Source: Theionarchaea archaeon (GTDB taxonomy: Archaea > Methanobacteriota_B > Thermococci > Methanofastidiosales > SZ-28-30). Taken from it: DNA of 64,000 nt. Shown piece after piece: positions 8,446 through 15,908 of the stretch. Every line of letters starts with the position of its first letter. Within the stretch, counting starts at the first letter, position 1. The DNA is taken from positions 1 to 64,000 of the forward strand of contig JACVGT010000034.1 of assembly GCA_018992685.1 (NCBI GenBank), given 5' to 3'. Under the pieces are notes generated by a model. It was not told the DNA's origin, made no database searches, and worked only from the letters and a program-made list of their open reading frames with translations. The position numbers were made by a program, and so were the translations under genes.

Positions 8446-9030
8446 TCAGCGCGCGACAGGCCACTTCCAGTCAGATACATGACAAATGCCAGCATATTTT
8501 CCACTGACATAAATGAGGGGGGCCACTGTTTCAATCCTTTTGTCTACGTCATCGGGGAGAAGATCAGATGAAGCAGCCACCACCTTTCCAATGAATAAGT
8601 AATCTGACAGTCCACTTTGCCTGGCTTCTTCCAGCACGCATTCAAGATGCAGATAACACTCAGCAATGCGTGGTGGGCTGACCTTCTCTGAAGGGATAAG
8701 TGTGAGTCCAGCAGCTTCAAGCTTATCTGGACTGTGACTCCCTCCTGTTATAGCCACTTTCTCGACCAGGTTGATCCCTGGATAGTTAACCACAAACTCT
8801 TTGGTGGAACGAACATTTTGGCTTGTCATGTGGGTATCAGTGCAACAAAACATGAACAGAGGTGGATCTCTCCCACAGGGAGTTGCCCACGTTTTCGGTG
8901 CTACAGTAGCAGTCCCATCTGCATTCACCGTGGATATGAGAACGACCTGACGGGTGAACACACACTGCTTCCACAAATATCTCTCGGTGTGACCATGCTG
9001 GTCCTTTATCTGCAAAGAGATTTTTTTCAT
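8446..9030 (-). CDS. Flavin reductase-like, FMN-binding split-barrel protein
   Basis: 194 aa. The start at 9030 fits a leaderless mRNA: the TATA box (9051-9060) is 26 nt upstream. The N-terminal half has QVVLISTVNADGTATVAPKT and the later FVVNYPGINLVEKV, the pattern of flavin reductase-like FMN-binding proteins (DIM6/NTAB family), and the C-terminal half has HLECVLEEARQSGLSDYLFIGKVV. Proteins of this group bind FMN and reduce it or transfer electrons to partners. A perfect palindrome sits between TATA and start. It lies within the RiPP region but may be unrelated to it. Confidence 0.85.
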   Translation of the reverse strand: MKKISLQIKDQHGHTERYLWKQCVFTRQVVLISTVNADGTATVAPKTWATPCGRDPPLFMFCCTDTHMTSQNVRSTKEFVVNYPGINLVEKVAITGGSHSPDKLEAAGLTLIPSEKVSPPRIAECYLHLECVLEEARQSGLSDYLFIGKVVAASSDLLPDDVDKRIETVAPLIYVSGKYAGICHVSDWKWPVAR

Positions 9031-9060
9031 GATACCCGTTCGGGTATCACCTTTTATAGG
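9031..9060 (-). promoter_or_regulatory. TATA box and perfect palindrome at the flavin reductase promoter
   Basis: GATACCCG-tt-CGGGTATC (9031-9048) is a perfect palindrome with 8-bp arms lying exactly between the start codon and the TATA box (cctataaaag, 9051-9060). A further gatacc copy lies just beyond the TATA box. A protein bound here would block assembly of the transcription complex, so it is a likely repressor site. Confidence 0.6.
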
Positions 9061-9125
9061 TATCGTTGGGAAAATCGGCTCTAAGTAGTACATCTTTAGC
9101 CCTAAGAGAACTTGATCGAGTTTCT

Positions 9126-9213
9126 TGTTTCGAAAGTGGTAGCCATACCTTTCCCATAGAAAACCTTAAATACTTTCCGAAAGAAAACAAGAGTATACGC
9201 AAAGAGGAGGTGA
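9126..9213 (+). promoter_or_regulatory. Promoter and Shine-Dalgarno of the RiPP precursor gene
   Basis: TATA box ccttaaatac at 9164-9173 and an unusually complete Shine-Dalgarno gaggaggtga at 9204-9213, 4 nt before the ATG. The TATA box is flanked by an imperfect inverted repeat (ttgtttcgaaagt at 9126-9138 and actttccgaaagaaaacaa at about 9172-9190), a possible operator. The strong ribosome site fits a highly produced precursor. Confidence 0.6.
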
Positions 9214-9217
9214 CACC

Positions 9218-9310
9218 ATGAAGTACGTAGAACCTGAGGTATTTGAGTTTGCAGAGGAGAGCATAACCGACAAATGCCTCGCCATGTGGGCTACTTTTAC
9301 ACCTACTTAA
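9218..9310 (+). CDS. Candidate RiPP precursor peptide, 30 aa
   Basis: Short frame from ATG at 9218 to TAA at 9310. Residues 1-18 are MKYVEPEVFEFAEESITD, which looks like a leader: acidic, with a Y-x-x-P motif near the N-terminus like that bound by PqqD-type recognition domains in lasso precursors. Residues 19-30 are KCLAMWATFTPT, a candidate core with one Lys, one Cys, one Trp, several Thr and a C-terminal Thr. It has its own promoter, a very strong Shine-Dalgarno and a terminator, and is followed by a PqqD-fused radical SAM/SPASM gene. I infer that it is the substrate of the enzymes encoded at 9.4-18.4 kb. Cleavage and modification sites are not known. Confidence 0.8.
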   Translation: MKYVEPEVFEFAEESITDKCLAMWATFTPT

Positions 9311-9315
9311 GTAGG
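9302..9315 (+). repeat. Palindrome/stem-loop over the stop codon of the precursor gene
   Basis: CCTACTTAAGTAGG is a perfect 14-bp palindrome containing the TAA stop. In RNA it can form a 5-bp stem (CCUAC/GUAGG) with a UUAA loop. It lies about 27 nt before a T-tract and may protect the 3' end of a short precursor mRNA. Confidence 0.5.
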
Positions 9316-9341
9316 AATGACACCCAGCCAAAAAGGACTTA

Positions 9342-9359
9342 TTTTCTTCTTTTTTTTTT
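9342..9359 (+). terminator. T-rich terminator between precursor and radical SAM gene
   Basis: ttttcttcttttttttt ends 21 nt before the next gene's first ATG. Partial read-through would give abundant precursor mRNA and less enzyme mRNA, a common arrangement in RiPP clusters. Confidence 0.65.
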
Positions 9360-9386
9360 GAAAAGCGCAAGCTGGAGCTGATGACT

Positions 9387-10670
9387 ATGCAGGATCTAGT
9401 TATAAGGAAAAAAAAGGGACGCAGTCTTGTGATAAACCCATGTAATTCAAGATGGGCCTTATTCGGAGGAGTTGCCACCGATATTCTGGACTTACTGGCT
9501 GAAGGACGTGACCAGGAGTACATAGTCTCTGCATTGCTTCGCAAGTATGAAACCACGGGAAATGTCATAGAACGGGATATCAAATGGGTAGAGGAAAAGC
9601 TGCATCTCAGAGGTCTCCTGGGCACTCAAAGCAGAACTGGAAATTCTCATTCCGTCAATAGTCTCCTCATTGAGACCACTCCGCGCTGTAACCTTTCATG
9701 TACATATTGTTATATTGAGCATCGTACAGACAGCACTCCCCTGACGGTCAAAGAGCAAGCATCTGTCATTGACCAGTTTATAGAGATGGGAGGAACCTCC
9801 CTGGCATTCAGTGGAGGAGAACCTCTTCTCTGCCCCTTTCTCTTTGATAGTGCTGAGTACGCTTCCCAGACTACCCTGGAGACAGTCAAGGTTATTACCA
9901 ATGGTACATTGTGGACAGAAAAGGAGGCCTCAAGAGCAGCAGATCTGAACCTCTTCGTCACGATTAGCCTGGATAGCCTCAAAAAGGAGGTTCATGAAAC
10001 CCTCCGTGGAAAAGGTCACGGAAGGGTTATGGAAACCATAGAGATGCTGCTGGACCATGGAATGGGAGGAAAGATGACAATATCCACCACTCCGACTCGG
10101 TTGAACCTGGCTGAAATTCCTGCTGTCATGGACTACTGCATTGAACAGGGTGTGGGAACTTTTGAGTGCCCTGCGTTTGTGAAGCGAGGGAGGGGGAAAA
10201 GAGAGGGTCTTCAGCTAGCTCCTGGCGAAGAAGATGCCCAGCAGCTAATTCACTCTCTCTTGGAATATCACAGGAACCACAACCTGGTCATTGAATCGTA
10301 TTACATTTCCTGCCTCAAAGCCCTGGCGTCCAACAGAGGTGGTGCAGCCCAATGTCCTATAGGGGAATCCATGAGAGTGTCACCTGCAGGAGACGTGTAT
10401 CCCTGTGTGTTTGGGACTGACTTCAGGCTGGGCAATGTAAGAGAGCAGCCTCTTGCAGAGATCCTTGCTGATTCAGAACCCCTGGCCAGGTTGAAAGCAT
10501 TCGAAGTTGATGATGTACAGGAATGCACAGACTGTGTGTTCAAGTATGTGTGTTCTGGAGGGTGCAGAGCAGTCGCCTATGATACGTATGGGACATTGTA
10601 CTCTCAATCTGCTTTCTGTTCTCTCCATAAGGACATGTTCTGGGAAATCTTGTGGAGCCTGGTGGAGTAA
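9387..10670 (+). CDS. Radical SAM/SPASM peptide-modifying enzyme with PqqD-like N-terminus
   Basis: 427 aa from ATG 9387 (ggag 9 nt upstream; ATG 9381 is the alternative). Residues 1-80 (GGVATDILDLLAEGRDQEYI, then a helix and LRGLLG) resemble a PqqD-type leader-binding domain. The [4Fe-4S] motif CNLSCTYC is at 101-108 and the GGEP motif follows about 45 residues later. The C-terminal SPASM part has CPIGESMRVSPAGDVYPC and CTDCVFKYVCSGGC, which bind auxiliary clusters. Such enzymes install thioether or C-C crosslinks in peptides. It follows the precursor gene directly, so it is the prime candidate for core modification. Confidence 0.92.
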   Translation: MQDLVIRKKKGRSLVINPCNSRWALFGGVATDILDLLAEGRDQEYIVSALLRKYETTGNVIERDIKWVEEKLHLRGLLGTQSRTGNSHSVNSLLIETTPRCNLSCTYCYIEHRTDSTPLTVKEQASVIDQFIEMGGTSLAFSGGEPLLCPFLFDSAEYASQTTLETVKVITNGTLWTEKEASRAADLNLFVTISLDSLKKEVHETLRGKGHGRVMETIEMLLDHGMGGKMTISTTPTRLNLAEIPAVMDYCIEQGVGTFECPAFVKRGRGKREGLQLAPGEEDAQQLIHSLLEYHRNHNLVIESYYISCLKALASNRGGAAQCPIGESMRVSPAGDVYPCVFGTDFRLGNVREQPLAEILADSEPLARLKAFEVDDVQECTDCVFKYVCSGGCRAVAYDTYGTLYSQSAFCSLHKDMFWEILWSLVE

Positions 10671-10733
10671 TCTTCACAGAGCACTTTGAAGGAGCGTACC
10701 ACACTCACTTTTCTGGAGTCATTGATGTCAGTG

Positions 10734-12161
10734 CTACACGAGGTTGAACTCTTGGAACATTCTGTGCACGGAGGGGAAGAGCAAACTCCAGGTTTCTTGA
10801 TACTGGAGGAGAGAATGAGGTGAGATGTTCTGGTACAACTGGTACAGGTTCCCAAAAAGACGTGCAGATGACGGGTCCCTTTCTGCAAGAAGCGTCACCA
10901 TATCGGAAGGTGAAAGAGGCAAAAGATTCTTCAGGAGAAGGTACTTTCCGAGACAGCGGCCAAACAGCGAGTACTGGTAGCTTCGCATGAGCGCCAGCTT
11001 TTTATTGGGGTTCAGGTACTCGAATCCAACGAGGGGAGAGGTGAAATGATAGGGGAAAAAATCGTTTTGAGCTTGAGTTTTCAGGGCTTCTGGCTGGGGA
11101 GCAGGCAAGCGATCCAGAAGGGAGCCATCCCCGAAAGCTACAGAACACGTTTCTCTCACAGTTTTAAGTTCCCAGGGCCAGACAGTGCAGTACCCTGCTA
11201 GGTGTTCTTCACAGATGAACTTGGCGTAGGCTCGCTGTTCAAAGGCAGCAAAGAAGTGTGAAGCAAGGCTGCAGAGGGTGTCCTTCAGTGCAGATTCTTG
11301 GGAGGGATCAATAATGAAAAAGACAATTCGCACATCATCGTACGGTAAGGTTGTATGAAGAACACTCTGGACTCCGGTGAGCAGGTGGGTATGGCTTTGA
11401 CAAAAGTCAGAGAAAGCTGAAGGGGGGTTGCGTCTTCTCACGGGCTCAGAAGGGCATGTACTATGTCCAAAGAGACTTTTCCACGCAGAGCACCAGAAGA
11501 GGAGCAGATCGACATAGAACTCCTGTGACTGCTCTCCACGATACTCATTGGAGGAGACCTCCCGTACTCTGTCCCCAACTCTGTCATCACTCATGGACCG
11601 ACCGAGCTCAGAAAGGAAAGAGGTAGGATTGTCATACGCTATCTTGCACACCTGGCGATTCACTTTTTGTGTTCCCTTGGGGGAACCGTGAATGAAGTGC
11701 GGTGCAAGGACACAGATGTTAGCTGCATCATCTCCATGAAATGCATGGGCAACCAGGAGCTTTTGAGCTGCTGTTTTCTCCGCAGAACTATCAGGAGAGG
11801 TCTCTCTCAGTTCCTCGCCGAAGAGTAATTGCCATTTTGACACATACCAGGGATGCATTCTGCAGAACTGATCAAAAGAAGCTCTTGGCAGACAGAAGGG
11901 GGGGTGTTCAACCAGTTTCTTGGCTGGAACTTCTCCCTGCAGACAACTGAGCTCTCGGTAGAGGTTGCCGATGCCCCTATAGAACGTGATATCTTGGAAA
12001 TTCTCTGTAACAAAATAAAAGTCAAGGTCACTAAACCCCTTCCTGAGAGAAGGAAGCGGCTTCTTGATATACACAGAGGTTACAGAGGGATTGGAGGAGA
12101 GCCAGTGAGAAAGGCTGGAGAGGACTTTTCCAGTGTCTTCCATATAATCACCCAACTCCAC
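10734..12161 (-). CDS. Nucleotidyltransferase-like protein of the RiPP locus (unknown function)
   Basis: 475 aa with a GTG start at 12161 (ATG at 12143 is an alternative). Near the N-terminus VTSVYIKKPLPSLRKGFSDL-DFYFV carries a G-x-S-D-L-D pattern like the metal-binding strand of the polymerase-beta nucleotidyltransferase fold. The remaining 400 residues have no motif I recognise; the middle is rich in Cys, His and Phe. It is the last gene of the minus-strand operon headed by pqqD, 36 nt after the B12-type radical SAM gene. With the PF14907-type protein at 17.2 kb the locus would hold two nucleotidyltransferase-like proteins. The assignment rests on one motif. Confidence 0.7.
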   Translation of the reverse strand: MELGDYMEDTGKVLSSLSHWLSSNPSVTSVYIKKPLPSLRKGFSDLDFYFVTENFQDITFYRGIGNLYRELSCLQGEVPAKKLVEHPPFCLPRASFDQFCRMHPWYVSKWQLLFGEELRETSPDSSAEKTAAQKLLVAHAFHGDDAANICVLAPHFIHGSPKGTQKVNRQVCKIAYDNPTSFLSELGRSMSDDRVGDRVREVSSNEYRGEQSQEFYVDLLLFWCSAWKSLFGHSTCPSEPVRRRNPPSAFSDFCQSHTHLLTGVQSVLHTTLPYDDVRIVFFIIDPSQESALKDTLCSLASHFFAAFEQRAYAKFICEEHLAGYCTVWPWELKTVRETCSVAFGDGSLLDRLPAPQPEALKTQAQNDFFPYHFTSPLVGFEYLNPNKKLALMRSYQYSLFGRCLGKYLLLKNLLPLSPSDMVTLLAERDPSSARLFGNLYQLYQNISPHSLLQYQETWSLLFPSVHRMFQEFNLV

Positions 12162-12197
12162 AGAGTAGTGAAGAAAAAAGCATAGGTCGTTGCGTGT

Positions 12198-13742
12198 TCA
12201 TGATGGGAGCTCCCTCCTGTATGAGTCATAGAGTCTGTCATACACAGATTCACAAGAGTCACTCCCCCGGAACTTTTGAATTTCTTCAGTAATGTAGTGC
12301 GAGAGACCTCCCTGGTCTCTGGCCTGTACATGTGGTGTCCCTGCAAGCTTCCCAAGGTTCTGAATGAGGAGTGAACAGACAACGTACCTGAACTGCATGG
12401 TATCGCCGTGCACCTGGGCAGATCTCCACGAATACGTCCCCGCTTTTGAGATATCTGTTCCATCATACAGTGACTCATACGTCATATCATAAATCTGTGG
12501 AGTCTGAAAGATGTCCGAGGCTGATGCAAGGACAAATCGATTGACCATTGCTGTGTCAAAGAGGTCCCTGTTTTCATACAGCCATCGCAAGCTGTTGATA
12601 AAGTCCTGTTTCGTTTCTGTGGGAAAGGCACAAACGACATTAATTCGAAGAGGGATGCCAACTCTCACTGTGTTCTTCAGGACTGTGGTAACCTCCTCCA
12701 GAGTTGTTCTCTTGTTCATCTCGTTGAGAATACGAGGGACAGGAGATTCGAGTCCATACCGGAGTTCAAAACATCCGGCTTTTTTCATCAATTCAAGCAT
12801 GTCCACAGACAGCTTCTCCGGACGTGCATTGCCATACCACCGTATGTCGAGGCCCCTTTCAATGAGCAGTCTGCACAGGTTTTTCAACAGGGGGATATTA
12901 CCATTCAACAGACTATCGTTGAACCGGAACGTCGTGATTCCATACTCTCTATCTCGCTCAATTTCCTTCACCACTGACTCGGGCCTCCTGTACCTGATTT
13001 TCCTTTCCCAGAAGATTCTCTCATTGCAGAAGACGCAGTTTCCAACACATCCCCTGCTCAACGAGACTGGTAACATTCGTTCTGTGTATCGATCCAGTTG
13101 AAAGTCACTGAAATCAGGAAATGGCAGCGTGTTGAGATCAGCTATGGCAGGACGAGGTGAGTTTTTCATCATCGTTCCATTTCGAAAGAGGACGGTACCC
13201 GTGGGAGGATTGAGAAGCTCCCCCTGCTCCAGGGTTTTCACAACCTCCAGGAGGGTTACTTCCCCTTCTCCGCGGACAGCCAGGTCGACAACACCTGTGG
13301 AAGAAACCACCTTCATGACCTCGTCCAGACTACACTCTGGTCCTCCGAATATTGTCATGAGACGAGGATTTTCAGCCTTCAACAGCTGTGCAAGAAAAAG
13401 AGAGGGTGACAGGTTAGAATGATCTACCGTGAATCCCACCACGTCAGGTGCCTCGGCCAAGAGACACTCCTTCCACAGACGGAACAGATCCAGTAGCTTC
13501 TCTCTTTTCTTTGATGCTGCTGGTGATGTCATATCCAGTCTCCTATTCAAACAGAAAGATCTTTCTATCATCTCCAGTAGAAATGCGTCCTTGAGAAATG
13601 GCTCACTTGTGGACAAGTCCAGAACTGTCACGTCCCTTTCGTTTTCCCGCAAGAATGAAGAGAGAGACGCCAGTGATAAAGGCGGGAAAAGAGACCTCTT
13701 CAAAGAAGCATTAACCAGACACACCTTGACATCCTGCGTCAT
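12198..13742 (-). CDS. Radical SAM enzyme with B12-binding-like N-terminal domain
   Basis: 514 aa. Residues 5-200 look like a cobalamin-binding Rossmann domain of the B12-radical SAM class (VCLVNASLKRSLFPPLSLAS at the start, FGGPECSLDEV in the middle, VRGEGEVTLLEV later), but I see no DxHxxG motif for cobalt ligation. The radical SAM motif CVGNCVFC is at 232-239, followed by FRFNDSLLNGN and FELRYGLESP, typical of this class. Such enzymes methylate unactivated carbons, rearrange rings or do other radical chemistry. The start overlaps the upstream transglutaminase-like gene by 4 nt, so they are co-expressed. The target is probably the precursor peptide. Confidence 0.88.
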   Translation of the reverse strand: MTQDVKVCLVNASLKRSLFPPLSLASLSSFLRENERDVTVLDLSTSEPFLKDAFLLEMIERSFCLNRRLDMTSPAASKKREKLLDLFRLWKECLLAEAPDVVGFTVDHSNLSPSLFLAQLLKAENPRLMTIFGGPECSLDEVMKVVSSTGVVDLAVRGEGEVTLLEVVKTLEQGELLNPPTGTVLFRNGTMMKNSPRPAIADLNTLPFPDFSDFQLDRYTERMLPVSLSRGCVGNCVFCNERIFWERKIRYRRPESVVKEIERDREYGITTFRFNDSLLNGNIPLLKNLCRLLIERGLDIRWYGNARPEKLSVDMLELMKKAGCFELRYGLESPVPRILNEMNKRTTLEEVTTVLKNTVRVGIPLRINVVCAFPTETKQDFINSLRWLYENRDLFDTAMVNRFVLASASDIFQTPQIYDMTYESLYDGTDISKAGTYSWRSAQVHGDTMQFRYVVCSLLIQNLGKLAGTPHVQARDQGGLSHYITEEIQKFRGSDSCESVYDRLYDSYRRELPS

Positions 13743-14359
13743 ACTAACAACCTTCCCCGGATCTTTCTACTCCCTCCTGAAGCAAAATCATCATTTTCCA
13801 GATAGTACAGCTCTTTTGTGCCACCTACCATGGTTTCATACTGCTCTTCAGATCCGACATAGTGAAGCAAAGGGTCACAGATGAAACATGGCGTACCCTT
13901 AACTTTGACCCACGCATGAAGTCGAGGAAGATATTCGAATTTTTCCGCAGAAATCCTCTTCCATTTAACAAATCCCACAACGACTTTAGATTCTTTACCA
14001 ATGTGATTTAATAATGCTGAAAGGAGCACTGACATGTGCTTACAGTCTCCATATCGCAGCGCATTCACCTCTTCAGGAGAAAACCATCCTCGAAGCGGGA
14101 GTCTTTTCACCCAGGTTTCAACATAGTTGAACAGGATTCTGATCTTGTCCTCATCTGATTTTGCAGACCCTGTGAGGCCTTCTGCAACACCATCAATTGA
14201 GAGGTGCTTTTTCTGCAGGAAGAAATGAGCACTCCACGTGGACACACGGGAAAGAACTGGTAAGACAATTCTGTAGTAGAGGTAGTAGGGCTTTCCTCCA
14301 GACGTGGACCGGACAAAGAAAAAGCCATCGACACGGGATAAAACGTCCAGCGCATTCAT
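13739..14359 (-). CDS. Transglutaminase-fold cysteine protease-like protein (candidate leader peptidase)
   Basis: 206 aa. The catalytic triad of the transglutaminase core is visible: Cys106 in LRYGDCKHMSVLLSALL, His148 in LPRLHAWVKV and Asp162 in FICDPLLHYVG. In lasso-peptide clusters a protein of this fold (B2) cleaves the leader after PqqD (B1) binds it. This gene sits two genes after pqqD in one operon, with 4 nt to the radical SAM gene and a 4-nt overlap with the next, so leader removal is its most likely job. The N-terminal 60 residues are variable and without recognisable motif. Confidence 0.82.
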   Translation of the reverse strand: MNALDVLSRVDGFFFVRSTSGGKPYYLYYRIVLPVLSRVSTWSAHFFLQKKHLSIDGVAEGLTGSAKSDEDKIRILFNYVETWVKRLPLRGWFSPEEVNALRYGDCKHMSVLLSALLNHIGKESKVVVGFVKWKRISAEKFEYLPRLHAWVKVKGTPCFICDPLLHYVGSEEQYETMVGGTKELYYLENDDFASGGSRKIRGRLLV

Positions 14360-14363
14360 TGAA

Positions 14364-15419
14364 TCATACCTCGAATCCTACTCTTTCTTTGAATTCTTTG
14401 AAGCAGATGGGATCTCTTGCATCAGTTCTCTCGTACAGCGAGAAGCACACGCCGCGACATCCTCCACGACAATACGAGAGATACTCACATTCGGTGCATT
14501 CAGAGGGGAGCTGACATGCAAGGTCCCGGACTCTCTGGGCAGCTGTACTGGCCCATATGGCTTTCAGAGAAGAGTGCCGCACATTCCCAAGAACCACAGG
14601 GAAGTACCCACAGGGCAGAACATTGCCGTTAGCCTGCATGTAACCAGTAAACCCTCCAGCATCGCAGTAATGACTCTTTACTTCTTCCCCTTCCCGTTCC
14701 TTTTTAATGGCAAGCCACGTGCTGACTACTGGGTTATCGGACAGTATTGTTATCGCATTCTTTGCCTCCTCATAGATCTGTTCAAACCCCTGCAGGAACT
14801 CCTGGTACATAGAACATGTGAGAGAGAGTCCATCAGCACCGGCAGCCCTCCCCACGGGGGCTATTCTCATAATGTTGATCAACCTTACCCCGTGCTCAAT
14901 ACACAGGGCAATAACTCCCGGTACCTCCAGGTAGTTCTCCCTGTGCAGAACGTACCCCACTGACGTTGTGACATGGTGTTCGTGTAACAGGCCGAGCGCC
15001 TGCACTGCCTTTTCAAAGGAACCTTCTGCTCTTCTGAATTGTTCATGTGTTCTGGGCGTTGAACCATCAAGGCTGACTGTAACCAGTCCAAGGTTGCACC
15101 TTCTCAGTCTTTCTGCGATGTCTTCATCAATGAAGGAGCCGTTGGTGCTCATGGTAACAGAAATGGTGTTGTCAGACAGTCTCTCTAGAATATCAAAGAT
15201 GTCCTTCCGCATCAAAGGCTCTCCACCAGCAATGAACAGGTCAAAGATACCAATTCTCTTGAATTCATCCAGCAGCTCGAGAGCTTCCTGATGGTTCAAT
15301 TCATCTGCACGCCTCTTACCGGCATCAGCATAACAGTGCTTGCATCTGAAATTGCATTCTGAAGTGACTTCCCAGAAGAGACGGAGAGGAAGCTTGACAA
15401 AATCGCGGAGCTCTTTCAT
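14364..15419 (-). CDS. Radical SAM/SPASM enzyme, PqqE-like
   Basis: 351 aa. The N-terminus LRLFWEVTSECNFRCKHCY places the cluster cysteines at 22, 26 and 29, followed by FIAGGEPLMRKDIFDIL. The C-terminal SPASM region has CDAGGFTGYMQANGNVLPC, then CTECEYLSYCRGGC and a last Cys in DPICFKEF. The gene starts exactly at the stop codon of the separate pqqD gene, an arrangement in which PqqD presents the precursor to the enzyme. It differs from the 9.4-kb enzyme by lacking a fused recognition domain; the two may act in sequence on the same peptide or on different residues. Confidence 0.92.
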   Translation of the reverse strand: MKELRDFVKLPLRLFWEVTSECNFRCKHCYADAGKRRADELNHQEALELLDEFKRIGIFDLFIAGGEPLMRKDIFDILERLSDNTISVTMSTNGSFIDEDIAERLRRCNLGLVTVSLDGSTPRTHEQFRRAEGSFEKAVQALGLLHEHHVTTSVGYVLHRENYLEVPGVIALCIEHGVRLINIMRIAPVGRAAGADGLSLTCSMYQEFLQGFEQIYEEAKNAITILSDNPVVSTWLAIKKEREGEEVKSHYCDAGGFTGYMQANGNVLPCGYFPVVLGNVRHSSLKAIWASTAAQRVRDLACQLPSECTECEYLSYCRGGCRGVCFSLYERTDARDPICFKEFKERVGFEV

Positions 15420-15692
15420 CTACACCACCGTCACCAGATTCTTGCTCTTCAGGTTCTGGATGACTTTATGTACATCTTTGAGAGCCTTGTCTCTGGTGAC
15501 GTTCTCATATTCCTCTACTACTTCATCGGCTATTTCTTCAGCAGTTTTTTCTCCATCGGCGAGTTTCCAGATGAAAGCTGCCGTTTGATTCAGGACAATA
15601 ATCCTGTTGTCAGTGGCAGTATAAAGCACAAGATTTTCATCCTCACTTCGCCATTTCACCTCAGCAATACGCTTCGGGATTACCTCCGACAT
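15420..15692 (-). CDS. PqqD-family leader-peptide-binding protein
   Basis: 90 aa. RIIVLNQTAAFIWKLADGEK followed by TAEEIADEVVEEY is the core PqqD pattern (a hydrophobic strand, LNxTA, W, DG, then a helix). PqqD proteins bind precursor leaders and hand them to radical SAM or ATP-dependent enzymes. I chose ATG 15692; a GTG at 15713 is possible but the TATA box at 15722-15731 leaves little room. It is the first gene of a five-gene operon (pqqD, SPASM, transglutaminase-like, B12-type radical SAM, nucleotidyltransferase-like). Confidence 0.92.
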   Translation of the reverse strand: MSEVIPKRIAEVKWRSEDENLVLYTATDNRIIVLNQTAAFIWKLADGEKTAEEIADEVVEEYENVTRDKALKDVHKVIQNLKSKNLVTVV

Positions 15693-15721
15693 GATATCAC
15701 CAGCATATTTCACTTCTTTAT

Positions 15722-15731
15722 CCTTATAAAG
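15722..15731 (-). promoter_or_regulatory. TATA box of the pqqD operon
   Basis: ctttataagg on the minus strand, preceded by gaaagaaat as a possible B-recognition element, about 30-35 nt before ATG 15692. Confidence 0.6.
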
Positions 15732-15908
15732 ATTTCTTTCGAATCCTATATCGTACAGGTTACTGTCTAAAACCGTGATTTGGAGACATCAATTAACTAG
15801 GAACTCTTACCCACGGAAAACTAGCAGTGTCGGCACAAGGAATTGGAAAAGATATGAGAGGAGGGTTGCGGGTCATGGTGCTCATGGCAAAGGAGATGAA
15901 AAGAGAGA

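Noticed and set aside
9218-9310. Calling the precursor a lasso peptide
   Set aside because: No asparagine-synthetase-like cyclase is in the region and the core has no clear Gly/Ala/Cys first residue with an Asp or Glu at position 7-9. The accessory genes alone are not enough.
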